A stretch of DNA of 64,000 bases, taken from Gluconobacter morbifer G707 (GTDB taxonomy: Bacteria > Pseudomonadota > Alphaproteobacteria > Acetobacterales > Acetobacteraceae). Location: positions 1 to 64,000 of the forward strand of contig NZ_AGQV01000006.1 in NCBI RefSeq assembly GCF_000234355.1, written 5' to 3'. The notes beneath the pieces are model-generated. The model was not told the DNA's origin, made no database searches, and worked only from the letters and a program-made list of their open reading frames with translations. The position numbers and the translations under genes were made by a program. Within the stretch, counting starts at the first letter, position 1. Each line of letters begins with the position of its first letter. Of the stretch, positions 18,986 to 28,439 are shown piece by piece.

Positions 18986-21952
18986 ATGGCTTTTTATCGC
19001 AAACGGGCGCTCCTTTTCTGTGCGTCGGTTCTGGCAACAGGACTGGCAACGGATGCTGGAGCGCAGACAGTTTCCGGCACAGATACGACCCAGCGTACGA
19101 CCCGGCATCACACCACGCCCCGTAACAGGTCCGTTTCGTCTGCCCGGAAAACCACATCTCCGGTCTCCTCACAGCCTGTCCGTGCCACGGCGACAGCGCC
19201 GGCCGTTACGGCTCCGGCCCGCAGAACAGTGGCAAGTGCGGATACATTCCGTTCCATCGAGGGCCGAAACGCGGAAAGCGTTGTGGTGACGGGTTCGGCT
19301 CTGAGCACGTCCAACAATGCCAATGCGAACCCGGTTCAGGTCGTGACCAGCAAGCAGATCGAGCAGACCGGCGCCACGACACTGGGAGACTTCCTGCAGC
19401 GTCTGCCTTCCATCGGGTCGTCGGGTACGACGAACAGCCAGACAAACGGCACCGGGGGCCTGTCCTGCACGGATATCCGCAATCTTGGCCAGAGCCGTGT
19501 GCTGGTGCTTGTTGATGGCAAGCGCGCCGCCATCAATGGCGAAGGCAGCTGCTTTGACATGAACACCATCAACGTTCACCAGGTGGCGAGCGTTGAAATC
19601 CTGAAGGATGGTGGTTCCGAGCTTTATGGTGCGGATGCGGTCTCCGGCGTCATCAACATCAAGCTCAAGCACAACCTGAACGATGCCAACATCACCATCC
19701 GTGGTGGCATCACCGACCGTGGCGACGGCGAGACAGGCATGATTTCCGGTTACAAGGGCTGGAACTTCGATCATGGCAGGGGCAACGTCACGGTTGCCGG
19801 TTCCTACATGACGCAGTCCGGTATCATGCAGCGCAACCGGGCTTGGGCCAATCCGGTTCAGTCCAATGATCCGTCTTCCGCTTCAGAGGTTGCTTTCGGT
19901 TCTTCCATTCCGACGGCTGGCCGGTTTCTGGGCCTGAACAGCAATGATGACTTCGTTGCGACAGGCAATGGCGGGGTCAAGAATTTCACAAGCGCCGACC
20001 GATATAACTACGGTGCAGACCAGTCCCTGACGAATTCCCTGCAGGATGCGACCCTGTCATTCGATGCCCATTACGACATCAATGACCATTTCACGCCTTA
20101 CGCCAATTTCAACTACAGCCATCGCGACTCCTCCACCACGATGGCACCGGAACCGGTTGAAGGCAGTATCTATCCTTCAACCCTGCCGACCACGCTGGAG
20201 ATCCCTGCCAACGATCCTTACAATACGACTGGTGAGGATCTGGCCATGTATAAACGCATGTCGGAGTGGGGAAACCGGCGGACTGAAACGGCTTCCGATA
20301 CTTATACCGGGATTGCCGGTGTGAAGGGGCTTATCACGCATGGCTGGAAATATGACCTGTCCTATACCTATGGTTGGAACCAGGTCATGAGCCAGATGTC
20401 TGGCATTGGAAATTATGAGAAGCTTCTGGAAACTTATGGACTGGAGCAGGCCGAACCTGGAAATTCCGACAGTGCGCTGATCTACAATCCCTCTGTCTGC
20501 AACGCGGCGGCCGGCTGTGTTCTTTCCAACCCGTTCGAGAAACTGTCTTCGGCGGCGGCGGCGTATTCGAACTATACCAGTCACGATCATTATTATTACC
20601 AGCTGCGGGATCTGAACCTGCGCATCAACAACAACCATGTCGCGCACATGCCGTGGAAAAACGGTGGCGATCTGGGTATTGCGCTGGGCATGGAACATCG
20701 TGGCGAGCAGCTTTCCTATTCGCCTGATCCGCTGGTGGCGGCTGGCGAAACGTTGACGAACTCCGCGTCCTACACGGGCGGTGGCTTCAACGTGACGGAG
20801 GGATATCTGGAAGGTAAAGCCACTCTCCTGAAGGATGCGTTCCTCGCCAAGGATCTGACACTCGACGCGCAGGGCCGGTATTCGTCCTACAACACCTTCG
20901 GCGCCACCAAGAACTGGAAAGCCTCCATCAACTGGGCGCCGATCCGGGACATCCGCTTCCGCGCCACGCTGGGCACATCCTATCGTCAGCCGAACGTCTA
21001 TGAGCTGTATGGCGGCCAGACGCTTGGTTACGCTTCAGCAACTGACCCCTGTGATTCCGTGCAGGCGGCGTCCTATGGCTCACTGTCGCCGATGGTTGCG
21101 GCGAACTGCGCCAAGGCGGGCATCAACACGAGCACGTTCAGTTCGGCATATTCGGGCCAGACGCCCACGCTTTCAGGCGGCAACAGCGCCCTGCGTCCGG
21201 AAACCGGCAAGACCTACACGATTGGTACGGTCATTACGCCACGCTGGATTCCGGGTCTGTCCGCTTCTGTCGAATACTGGCACTACACACTCAAGAACAT
21301 GATTTCCGAACTGCCGACGCAGTATATCATGGACGAGTGCTACACGGGGGCGAACACGTCCTATTGTAGCGACATCACCCGTGTTTCCAGCACGGGACAG
21401 ATCAACTCTGTGTCGGCGCTGTATGAAAATATCGGTGGCCTGAAGACGAGCGGTATCGATTTCGATCTCGATTACCGTATCCGTGTGACGCATCAGGATG
21501 TGCTGACCCTCAGCAACAACTTCCAGCAACTGGTCAGCTATCTTGAGCAGTATGAGCCGGGTGGCGCATGGTACAACTATGCCGGACGGATGCTGTATCA
21601 GTCGGGCTACGGTATGCCGCGAGTTCGTGATTATGCCACTGTCGGCTGGCAGCATGGCGCCTTCGGCATCACCTATATGATGCAGTATATCGGCGGTATG
21701 GTCTGGAATGACGGTACCAGTGACCTGACACGCGCCAATGGTTATGGTCGCACCAACACACCGGGCATTTTCTCCCATGATGTTACTGTATCGTATCGCT
21801 GGAAAGACTGGAATTTCCAGGGAGGTGTCAACAACCTGCTCGACAAGAAACCGCCTTTTGTCGCCAGTGCAACGGATAACAGTGCTGCCGCGCTCTACGG
21901 TAATCTTTATGAAGGACGTTATGTCTTCCTTCAGGCTGGTGTGAACTTCTGA
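18986..21952 (+). CDS. TonB-dependent outer-membrane receptor
   Basis: A 988-residue receptor, longer than typical siderophore receptors. The signal peptide is MAFYRKRALLFCASVLATGL ending at DAGAQ. A Thr/Arg/Pro-rich linker follows, then a TonB-box-like SVVVTGSAL, a plug with NPVQVVTSKQIEQTGATTLG, ILKDGGSELYGADAVSGVIN and a disulfide-like CTDIRNLGQSRVLVLVDGKRA region split around residue 165. The barrel ends YVFLQAGVNF with the terminal Phe needed for assembly. The plug type (DFLQRLPSIGSSGT) is common in the large receptors of acetic acid bacteria and sphingomonads, many of unknown ligand. It stands alone between an AT-rich leader and a strong terminator. Confidence 0.9.
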   Translation: MAFYRKRALLFCASVLATGLATDAGAQTVSGTDTTQRTTRHHTTPRNRSVSSARKTTSPVSSQPVRATATAPAVTAPARRTVASADTFRSIEGRNAESVVVTGSALSTSNNANANPVQVVTSKQIEQTGATTLGDFLQRLPSIGSSGTTNSQTNGTGGLSCTDIRNLGQSRVLVLVDGKRAAINGEGSCFDMNTINVHQVASVEILKDGGSELYGADAVSGVINIKLKHNLNDANITIRGGITDRGDGETGMISGYKGWNFDHGRGNVTVAGSYMTQSGIMQRNRAWANPVQSNDPSSASEVAFGSSIPTAGRFLGLNSNDDFVATGNGGVKNFTSADRYNYGADQSLTNSLQDATLSFDAHYDINDHFTPYANFNYSHRDSSTTMAPEPVEGSIYPSTLPTTLEIPANDPYNTTGEDLAMYKRMSEWGNRRTETASDTYTGIAGVKGLITHGWKYDLSYTYGWNQVMSQMSGIGNYEKLLETYGLEQAEPGNSDSALIYNPSVCNAAAGCVLSNPFEKLSSAAAAYSNYTSHDHYYYQLRDLNLRINNNHVAHMPWKNGGDLGIALGMEHRGEQLSYSPDPLVAAGETLTNSASYTGGGFNVTEGYLEGKATLLKDAFLAKDLTLDAQGRYSSYNTFGATKNWKASINWAPIRDIRFRATLGTSYRQPNVYELYGGQTLGYASATDPCDSVQAASYGSLSPMVAANCAKAGINTSTFSSAYSGQTPTLSGGNSALRPETGKTYTIGTVITPRWIPGLSASVEYWHYTLKNMISELPTQYIMDECYTGANTSYCSDITRVSSTGQINSVSALYENIGGLKTSGIDFDLDYRIRVTHQDVLTLSNNFQQLVSYLEQYEPGGAWYNYAGRMLYQSGYGMPRVRDYATVGWQHGAFGITYMMQYIGGMVWNDGTSDLTRANGYGRTNTPGIFSHDVTVSYRWKDWNFQGGVNNLLDKKPPFVASATDNSAAALYGNLYEGRYVFLQAGVNF

Positions 21953-21974
21953 TCCAATCTTCTGTGCCGGACTT

Positions 21975-22006
21975 CATCCCCTGCAACGGTAACGTTGCAG
22001 GGGATG
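21975..22006 (+). terminator. Terminator of the TonB receptor gene
   Basis: A perfect 14-bp stem (CATCCCCTGCAACG with its complement) closed by a 4-base loop, 22 bases after the stop, followed by ATCCTTTT. It is a convincing intrinsic terminator despite the short T tract. Confidence 0.85.
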
Positions 22007-22202
22007 ATCCTTTTCGGGGACAGAGGGGACCTGAGATGTTTCTGTCTCAGAAAACGGAACCGGTGTGTATTATTCCTGATACGTAGTATTTAGAATTTCA
22101 ATTCTATTCCAAAATGGATTTGTTGGGGAACGCGGTTCAGATGGGATTGATTTTCCAGTACGGAACAGAACTTCCCTATTCTGTTTTTAATATGAAATGA
22201 CT

Positions 22203-24122
22203 TCAGGGCCTAGATGCGGGCCGTCTGCCTGCGAAGATGTTCTGGTAAAAATGAAGTTCACGCAGCAGGGCATCCTCAATGGTAGCTGTTCCCCGGAAGC
22301 CGTGTGTTTCCTCCGGATAAACCTTCAGTTCGGAATGTTCGAGTTTTGTACGCATGGCTTCAGCCTGCGAGAGCGGAACGACCTTGTCTGCACCTCCATG
22401 CAGGAACAGGACGGGAACGCTGATCCTGTCCGCATGGGTGAGGGGAGAACGTTCGAGGTACACAGATTCGGCTTCCGGGTAGGGACCAATCAGACCGTCA
22501 AGGTAGCGTGCCTCGAATTTATGGGTTTCTTCCGCCAGGGCCCGCAGATCCGTGACACCATAGAGAGATGTTCCGGCGGTAAAGAGATCGGAACGGGCGA
22601 GGGCGCCCAGAACGGTCAGGCCTCCGGCGCTGCTACCCCGGATGACGCAGCGCGCCGGGTCGACCAGTCCACGCTCCACCACGGTCCTGACTCCGGCGAG
22701 GCAGTCCTCCACGTCGGCCACGCCCCACTGGCCGTCCAGTGCTTCGCGGTATTGCCGCCCAAATCCCGTTGAGCCCCGGTAGTTCACATCCAGAACGGCG
22801 AAACCACGCGACGTCCACCACTGCACCTTGAAAGCGAAAGCGGGATTAGCGCGTCCGGTCGGGCCACCATGGGCCATGACGACGAGCGGGGGTTTCTCGC
22901 CCGGGTTCAGGGAACTGGTGCTACTGGCAGGTGCATAGAACAGGGCATGGGCCTGTGTTCCGTCAGCGGTCGGGAAGGAGATGGGAACGGGAACCGAAAT
23001 ATCCGCTGCCGTGACTCCGGCAGGAAGAACAACACTGGGCCGGAAGCGCTGGACCGGCTTTCCGGGAAGGCCCAGTGCGAGGGCAGGAGGCTCATCAGGT
23101 GAGGCGTCGATCCAGGCGAAGCGGCCATCTGCCAGCGGTTGGGGCACGTTGACCGGCGAACCAAGAGACAGTTCATGCCATTTGCCGTTATCGAACATCA
23201 GCACATGACCGAGACCGTCCCGGATCCCCAGCGTCAGAAGCCGTCCGTCCCGCAGGGGCGCCATGGTCCGTTGTCCGAAAACCCAGTGCGGCAGTCCGAT
23301 TTCCGCGCCGGCATCAGGCAGATAGCGGGCGTGCCAGCCGATGGGGGTGCGGCGGAAATGAACCGGCGTCCAACGCCCCTGCGCATCCAACGTGGCGTAA
23401 AGCGTTCCGTCAGGCGCCCAGCAGGGTTCGATGACGCTGGCGCGTTCACCGCCCGTCAGGTCCGTGACGTTCGCGGGCTTCAGGCCAGGGCGCAGGAGGG
23501 ATGCCACGAGAAGACGGGTGGCCGTCCATGGCATGTCGGGGTCCTGCCAGGTGAACCACGCGAGGAATGCACCGTCGGGAGACGGGCGGGGAGCGGCGTA
23601 GAAGTCGTTTCCTTCCGCCAGCATGGTCTGGATGCCGGAGGATGCGATATGCACGATAGCTGCGACCGGGACGCCTTCGCCATGTGTCTCACGAACGCAG
23701 AAAACGCCGTCTCCGGCCGGGTCGAAGGCGAGATCGGCGTAGCGCTGTTCGGAGTCTGTCCCGGCCTGCGCCCACTGGACGGATGCGCCATGACGGCAGA
23801 ACCAGATACCGCCGCTCCTGCGGTCGCTGAACACGACTTCAGGCGCACCGTCACGCAGGCGCACGTCCCATGCGCCGCCACCATATTCGTGAACGCGCGT
23901 TCCTACGGTATGGTCCACCGGCACCAGATCCGCGAATGTGCCGTCCGGAGCACGACCGGTGATGACGGAGCGGCCCTGTTCTTCCGGTCGTGTTTCCTGC
24001 CAGAAAATCCAGTTCCCGGCGGTCCGGAGTTCGGAGAAGGACAGGGTGCGTCCCGCTACAAGTTCAGGGCCGACCCATGACGGCCAGTTTCCAGCAGAAA
24101 AGGAAGAAGGCAGCTCGGTCAT
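22203..24122 (-). CDS. S9-family (prolyl oligopeptidase-like) serine peptidase
   Basis: A 639-residue protein. An N-terminal beta-propeller-like half (repeats such as FDPAGDGVFCVRETHGEGVP and WAPDGTLYATLDAQGRWTPV) is followed by an alpha/beta-hydrolase domain: PLVVMAHGGPTGRANPAF, DVNYRGSTGFGRQYREAL, nucleophile in RGSSAGGLTVLGAL, the Asp in LHGGADKVVPLSQAEAM and the His in PEETHGFRG. This is the catalytic Ser-Asp-His order of S9 acylaminoacyl/dipeptidyl peptidases. No signal peptide, so probably cytoplasmic peptide turnover. Divergent from dedA. Confidence 0.9.
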   Translation of the reverse strand: MTELPSSFSAGNWPSWVGPELVAGRTLSFSELRTAGNWIFWQETRPEEQGRSVITGRAPDGTFADLVPVDHTVGTRVHEYGGGAWDVRLRDGAPEVVFSDRRSGGIWFCRHGASVQWAQAGTDSEQRYADLAFDPAGDGVFCVRETHGEGVPVAAIVHIASSGIQTMLAEGNDFYAAPRPSPDGAFLAWFTWQDPDMPWTATRLLVASLLRPGLKPANVTDLTGGERASVIEPCWAPDGTLYATLDAQGRWTPVHFRRTPIGWHARYLPDAGAEIGLPHWVFGQRTMAPLRDGRLLTLGIRDGLGHVLMFDNGKWHELSLGSPVNVPQPLADGRFAWIDASPDEPPALALGLPGKPVQRFRPSVVLPAGVTAADISVPVPISFPTADGTQAHALFYAPASSTSSLNPGEKPPLVVMAHGGPTGRANPAFAFKVQWWTSRGFAVLDVNYRGSTGFGRQYREALDGQWGVADVEDCLAGVRTVVERGLVDPARCVIRGSSAGGLTVLGALARSDLFTAGTSLYGVTDLRALAEETHKFEARYLDGLIGPYPEAESVYLERSPLTHADRISVPVLFLHGGADKVVPLSQAEAMRTKLEHSELKVYPEETHGFRGTATIEDALLRELHFYQNIFAGRRPASRP

Positions 24123-24167
24123 TTCTCATCCTGTGTCTAATGCCTTAGTATCGTAACCGGCGGCAGG

Positions 24168-24869
24168 ATGTTCCGCCACATCTTGTACAGGATCAGGACA
24201 CTGCTACATCTCACGCATATTCTCGATCAGCTGCTCAGGCAGTACGGCTATGGCGTGATTGGCGTCACGGTCATGTTCGAGAGCATGGGTCTTCCCCTGC
24301 CGGCGGAAAGTCTCATCATTGGCGCCTCCCTTTATGCCGGCAGTACGCATCACCTCGAAATCCGCTGGATTGCCCTCGCTGCCGTTCTGGGCGCGATCAT
24401 GGGAGACAACATCGGTTATCTTCTGGGTCATCACTTCGGATACAGCATCCTCCAGAAACACGGCAAGAAGGTCGGTCTGACGGAAGAGCGCCTGATGCTG
24501 GGGCGGTATCTTTTTCGCAAACATGGCGGGATCGTCGTCTTTTTCGGGCGTTTCATCGCTGTCCTGCGCGTCTTTGTGGCCATTCTGGCGGGAGCGAACC
24601 GGATGCCCTGGCATTCGTTCCTGATATTCAATGCCATGGGAGGCATCTGCTGGGCCGGTGGCTATGCATTTGTCACCTATGAACTGGGACAGCAGATCGA
24701 GAAGATCAGCGGGCCCGTTGGCATTATCATGGCTGTGCTGGGCGTGTGCTGTCTGCTCGGGGCGTTTCTCTTCCTGAAAAAGAACGAGAAACGCCTGACC
24801 GAAGAAGCCATGAAACATGCGGAAGCCGAGGAAAAGAAAGATAATAGCCGGCAGAAAAAGCCGGCCTGA
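24168..24869 (+). CDS. DedA-family membrane protein
   Basis: A 233-residue inner-membrane protein of the DedA/SNARE-associated family. The hallmark blocks are present: FESMGLPLPAESLIIGASLY, GAIMGDNIGYLLGHHFG, FFGRFIAVLRVFVAILAGAN (with the conserved FxRF/R pattern) and NAMGGICWAGGYAF. The tail is charged and cytosolic. DedA proteins flip phospholipids such as undecaprenyl phosphate or phosphatidylethanolamine and affect envelope stress. The start ATG at 24168 lies 45 bases from the divergent peptidase gene. Confidence 0.9.
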   Translation: MFRHILYRIRTLLHLTHILDQLLRQYGYGVIGVTVMFESMGLPLPAESLIIGASLYAGSTHHLEIRWIALAAVLGAIMGDNIGYLLGHHFGYSILQKHGKKVGLTEERLMLGRYLFRKHGGIVVFFGRFIAVLRVFVAILAGANRMPWHSFLIFNAMGGICWAGGYAFVTYELGQQIEKISGPVGIIMAVLGVCCLLGAFLFLKKNEKRLTEEAMKHAEAEEKKDNSRQKKPA

Positions 24870-24888
24870 ACACAAGAGGAAAGCCCTG

Positions 24889-25860
24889 ATGACGCGCTCC
24901 ACCACCCCGGCCTGGTCCATCACGGAACTCGAGCGTCTGGACGGGAAGACCGCTCTTGTGACGGGATCGACAGGCGGGCTCGGTTTTGAAACGGCTGTCG
25001 GGCTGGCACGACAGGGGGCGCAGATCCTCCTGACGGGCCGGAACCGCGAGAAGGGCCGGGCGGCTCTTAACCGGCTTTACGAGCGGGTACCAGGTGTGCA
25101 GGCTCGGTTCGAGGCTCTGGATCTGGCGTCCCTGAAATCAATTGCCGATTTTTCCGGTCAGCTCAGGGCGCATCATCAGACCATCCATCTTCTGGCCAAT
25201 AATGCCGGGATCATGGGGCCGGCCTCCCGCATGACGACCAAGGATGGCTTCGAACTCCAGTTCGGGATCAACCATCTCGGGCATTTCGCCCTGACGGGAC
25301 GGCTGCTTCCCCTGCTCGCGGCAGGTAACGCCACCATCATGACCGTGGCTTCGCTTGCGGCGCTGAACGGGGAACTGCCGTTCGGGGACCTGAATGCGCG
25401 CCATCGGTACAGCCCGATGACCCGCTATCGCCAGAGCAAGCTGTCTAATCTCCTTTTCGCACTTGAACTCGACCGCCGGGCCAGAAAGGCGCCTTGGCCC
25501 ATTCATTCCCGCGCAGCCCATCCGGGCTGGGCAGCCAGTGACATCGTGGCCAATAACGGCAGTCTCGATCAGGGTGGAACAGCGCTGGGGCGGTTCGGAC
25601 GGAAGATTGCCCGCGGTGTCGCCGGGCCGGTTTTTCATGCCATGGGTCAGAGCGTGGAAGAGGGTGCCTGGCCGCTGCTCTATGCTCTGGCCTCACCACA
25701 CGCGGAGGATGGGGGATATTACGGTCCGGTCGGGCCAGGTGAACGGCGTGGACCGCCGGGCGTGGCCGGGCTTCCAGCGCTGGCCTATGACCGGAAACTG
25801 GCCGCCCGCCTGTGGGAGGTCTCGGAGCAGATGACGGGCGTGAAATACGGTCTGGTCTGA
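24889..25860 (+). CDS. Short-chain dehydrogenase/reductase
   Basis: A 323-residue NAD(P)-dependent oxidoreductase. The start is placed at 24889 behind AAGAGGAAAGCCCTG; the frame is open further upstream but overlaps dedA. Motifs: cofactor-binding TALVTGSTGGLGFETAVGLA, NNAGIM, catalytic MTRYRQSKLSN (YxxxK, here YRQSK) and the HPGW stretch RAAHPGWAASDIV. This pattern resembles the retinol-dehydrogenase/protochlorophyllide-reductase-like SDR subgroup. The substrate is unknown. It probably shares a transcript with dedA (20-base gap). Confidence 0.85.
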   Translation: MTRSTTPAWSITELERLDGKTALVTGSTGGLGFETAVGLARQGAQILLTGRNREKGRAALNRLYERVPGVQARFEALDLASLKSIADFSGQLRAHHQTIHLLANNAGIMGPASRMTTKDGFELQFGINHLGHFALTGRLLPLLAAGNATIMTVASLAALNGELPFGDLNARHRYSPMTRYRQSKLSNLLFALELDRRARKAPWPIHSRAAHPGWAASDIVANNGSLDQGGTALGRFGRKIARGVAGPVFHAMGQSVEEGAWPLLYALASPHAEDGGYYGPVGPGERRGPPGVAGLPALAYDRKLAARLWEVSEQMTGVKYGLV

Positions 25861-25883
25861 GGCCAGCCCGTGACGACCGGGTT

Positions 25884-26336
25884 TCAGAAACCCGGTCGGA
25901 CAACGATCATGATGACGATGATCGCCATGAGGATCGTCGGAACTTCATTTGCGATGCGATAGTATTTCTCAGGATGGGTATTGCGGTCTTCCGCGAATTC
26001 CCGCCGCCATTTGGCGCACATGCCATGAAATGCGAAAAGGCCGAAAACACAGGCAAGCTTCGTCCACCACCATCCTGCGCTCCAGTCAATGACGCCGGGG
26101 ATGGAGGCCATGGCTCCACCCGCAAGAAGCGTCACAATCATGGCCGGGGTCATGATCTGCCGCAGGAGCTTGCGTTCCATAACCTTGAAACGTTCGCTTT
26201 CCGTAGAGCCCGGCGCCGTCTGGCAATGGTACACGTAGAGGCGCGGGAGATAGAACATGGCCGCCATCCATGCGATGAAAGCCATGATGTGCAGTGACAG
26301 GAGCCAGCTCAGATGGGCGGCGAGAAAGTCTGTCAT
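25884..26336 (-). CDS. hemJ: Protoporphyrinogen IX oxidase HemJ
   Basis: A 150-residue protein with four hydrophobic helices and the HemJ (UPF0093) signature: LSLHIMAFIAWMAAMFYLPR with its conserved His, then KVMERKLLRQIMTPAMIVTL, WWWTKLACVFGLFAFHG and RIANEVPTILMAIIVI. HemJ is the oxidase for protoporphyrinogen IX in many alphaproteobacteria. It overlaps the HAD gene by four bases and forms the tail of a hemE-HAD-hemJ operon, which strengthens the heme assignment. Confidence 0.9.
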   Translation of the reverse strand: MTDFLAAHLSWLLSLHIMAFIAWMAAMFYLPRLYVYHCQTAPGSTESERFKVMERKLLRQIMTPAMIVTLLAGGAMASIPGVIDWSAGWWWTKLACVFGLFAFHGMCAKWRREFAEDRNTHPEKYYRIANEVPTILMAIIVIMIVVRPGF

Positions 26337-27040
26337 GCCTGCGCCTTCTGGCTTTCAAGCGTTTTCCGGAGCAGTGGCACCAGCTGGGAGATATCGGTGA
26401 TGCGAACGAAGCCCGGCGCCGGCCAGAAGGCGGGCAGGGGAAGGCCTTCGGCACGGAGGAGAACACAGGCCATTCCCGCCCGGCGCGCGGCTTCCGCTCC
26501 GGTATCGCTGTCTTCGATCACGAGACAGGAATCCGGCGTTACGCCTTCCGCCTTCGCCGCGTACAGATAGACCTCCGGAGAGGGTTTGGGATGGTTCATG
26601 TCATTGGCGGAGTGAACACGGTTTTCGGGGAAAAACTGCATCATATGACAGGCCTGGAACTTGGCTTCCATCTCCCGGACGGAAGAATTCGATCCGACAC
26701 GAAACGGCACTCCCAGATGCCGCACGCCTTCGATCATTTCGGGCGCTCCCTCTACGGGAACTGCCATTTTCTTCATGAGCTGTACAAGGTTTTCGCGCAT
26801 TCTGAGTGCCGTATCGTCTGGCAGACTGTGCCCCAGATCATGCTCCATTTCCTTCACGATCTGGGGCAGCGCCTTGCCCATGAAACGGTCATACGCTTCC
26901 TGATCCGAGATTTTCAGTCCCTGGGAACGTGCGAATTCCGCTGTTGCACGGCAGGACGGCTTCTCGCTGTCCACCAGTACGCCATCGCAATCGAAAATGA
27001 TCAGCCTGAGATATCCGTTCGGATCAAGGGCGTTCGTCAT
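26333..27040 (-). CDS. HAD-superfamily hydrolase (phosphatase/phosphomutase-like)
   Basis: A 235-residue HAD protein: nucleophile motif LIIFDCDGVLVDSE, Ser/Thr motif RVGSNSS, Lys motif MNHPKPSPEVYLYAA and acidic VIEDSDTGAEAARRAGM. The helical cap inserted after motif I places it in the beta-phosphoglucomutase/phosphoglycolate phosphatase group. The substrate is unknown. It overlaps hemE upstream and hemJ downstream by four bases each, so it is embedded in the heme operon; whether it serves heme synthesis is not known. Confidence 0.88.
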   Translation of the reverse strand: MTNALDPNGYLRLIIFDCDGVLVDSEKPSCRATAEFARSQGLKISDQEAYDRFMGKALPQIVKEMEHDLGHSLPDDTALRMRENLVQLMKKMAVPVEGAPEMIEGVRHLGVPFRVGSNSSVREMEAKFQACHMMQFFPENRVHSANDMNHPKPSPEVYLYAAKAEGVTPDSCLVIEDSDTGAEAARRAGMACVLLRAEGLPLPAFWPAPGFVRITDISQLVPLLRKTLESQKAQA

Positions 27041-28086
27041 ATGGCGCGTACAGCCTCCACAAGTGCGGCAACATTTTCAGGCGGCGTATGCTGCATCACG
27101 CCGTGGCCGAGGTTGAAAACATGAGGTTTTCCGCGCATTGCATCACGAATGGCCTGTGCTTCACGAACCATCGGTTCGCCCCCGGCGAACAGGACCATCG
27201 GGTCCATGTTTCCCTGAAGCGTTACACCCGGCACGAGGTCGGAAATCTGCGCCGGATCAGCAACCGTATCCAGCGCCAGCGTGTTCACGCCGGTTTTTTC
27301 CGCATATTCCCGCACCATGATGCCGCCAAGCCGCGGGAAGCCAATGATCGGCGTCTGCGGATGACGTTCACGGATATGACGCACGATGCGCCGGGTTGGT
27401 TCAATCACATAGCGGCGGAAAGCGGAAGGCGGCAGGATTCCGGCCCAGGAATCGAACAGCATCACCGCTTCCGCCCCGGCTTCGATCTGGCCGCAGAGCA
27501 TCTCAGCAGTACTGGTCGTCAGGGTTTCGATCAGACGGTCGAAAAGAGCCGGTTCAGTCTGCATCATGGTGCGGGTATGGACGAAATCCCGTGATCCTCC
27601 GCCCTCGACCATGTAGCACGAAACCGTAAAAGGACTGCCGGCGAAGCCCAGGAGCGTTGTGACATCCGGCAGTTCCCGTGACAGGCGGAACAGTGTTTCC
27701 CGGACAGGAGCGGTAGCGTCCTTTACGTGGCGGGGATCAAGTTTCGCGAGATCGGCTTCGGAGCGGATTGCGCCCAGCACGGGGCCGCGTCCGTCAATGA
27801 ATTCAAGGGACTGACCCATGGCCCAGGGCAGGATCAGGATATCGGAAAACAGGATCGCCCCATCCATGCCGTAACGCCGGATCGGCTGGATGGTCAGTTC
27901 TGTTGCGATGTCGGGCGTCATGCAGCGGGTCAGGAAATCGGCCTTTTCGCGCATGGCGCGGAATTCCGGGAGGTAACGGCCGGCCTGACGCATCAGCCAG
28001 ATCGGAGGAGGCCAGACCGCTTCTCCCCTGAGAGCTCTGAGAAGCGGCTTTGCCGACGGAGAAGGTGATGCGTTTTCCAAAATCAT
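27037..28086 (-). CDS. hemE: Uroporphyrinogen decarboxylase HemE
   Basis: A 349-residue enzyme that converts uroporphyrinogen III to coproporphyrinogen III. The start at 28086 (MILENASPSPSAKPLLRALR) gives the usual length; the open frame continues upstream into the predicted origin but is not coding. Conserved: PIWLMRQAGRYLPEFR with the substrate-binding Arg residues, ILFSDILILPWAMG, LLGFAGSPFTVSCYMVEGGG, FDSWAGILPPSAFRR and the C-terminal FNLGHGVMQHTPPENVAALV. First gene of the hemE-HAD-hemJ operon. In several alphaproteobacteria hemE borders the chromosome origin. Confidence 0.97.
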   Translation of the reverse strand: MILENASPSPSAKPLLRALRGEAVWPPPIWLMRQAGRYLPEFRAMREKADFLTRCMTPDIATELTIQPIRRYGMDGAILFSDILILPWAMGQSLEFIDGRGPVLGAIRSEADLAKLDPRHVKDATAPVRETLFRLSRELPDVTTLLGFAGSPFTVSCYMVEGGGSRDFVHTRTMMQTEPALFDRLIETLTTSTAEMLCGQIEAGAEAVMLFDSWAGILPPSAFRRYVIEPTRRIVRHIRERHPQTPIIGFPRLGGIMVREYAEKTGVNTLALDTVADPAQISDLVPGVTLQGNMDPMVLFAGGEPMVREAQAIRDAMRGKPHVFNLGHGVMQHTPPENVAALVEAVRAI

Positions 28087-28439
28087 GCCGCCCACTAACC
28101 ATGAAAGAAAAAAGAAAGAAATCCTGGAGGGATAGATGAACCCTGTGGATACCGGGGTACCCGGCTTTCTGGAAATGTACCCCGTCTTACCCACACTGTG
28201 TACAACTCGCGACTCCCGGGTTTGCAAGGGATGGAGGATTCTATCCCGAATTGCCCACAGAAGGGCTGTGTACAACCCCCAGTTTCCGGAGGTGTACCCC
28301 TTCATCCACGGTACTCGGTACCCGATTTGTGGACTCGGAGTACTATCCCCATGTACCCCAGTACTGACACAATCCTTTCACAGGACTACCCGCAGTACTG
28401 ATGCAGGACCGGGCAGTCGATAGTACGGAGTCGTACTTC
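28087..28439. other. Predicted chromosomal origin of replication (oriC)
   Basis: A 353-bp non-coding segment between divergent hemE and maf. It contains DnaA-box-like 9-mers: TGTGGATAC at 28144-28152, TTACCCACA at 28187-28195, TTGCCCACA at 28251-28259, and weaker TCATCCACG near 28302. A purine-rich, A-rich tract (28103-28121) next to hemE could be an unwinding element. Three GANTC sites (CcrM-type methylation) lie inside. GTAC occurs 13 times between 28157 and 28436. Known from the family: Caulobacter and Rickettsia origins lie beside hemE. The nearby parAB/parS supports this. The assignment is an inference, not proof. Confidence 0.72.
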
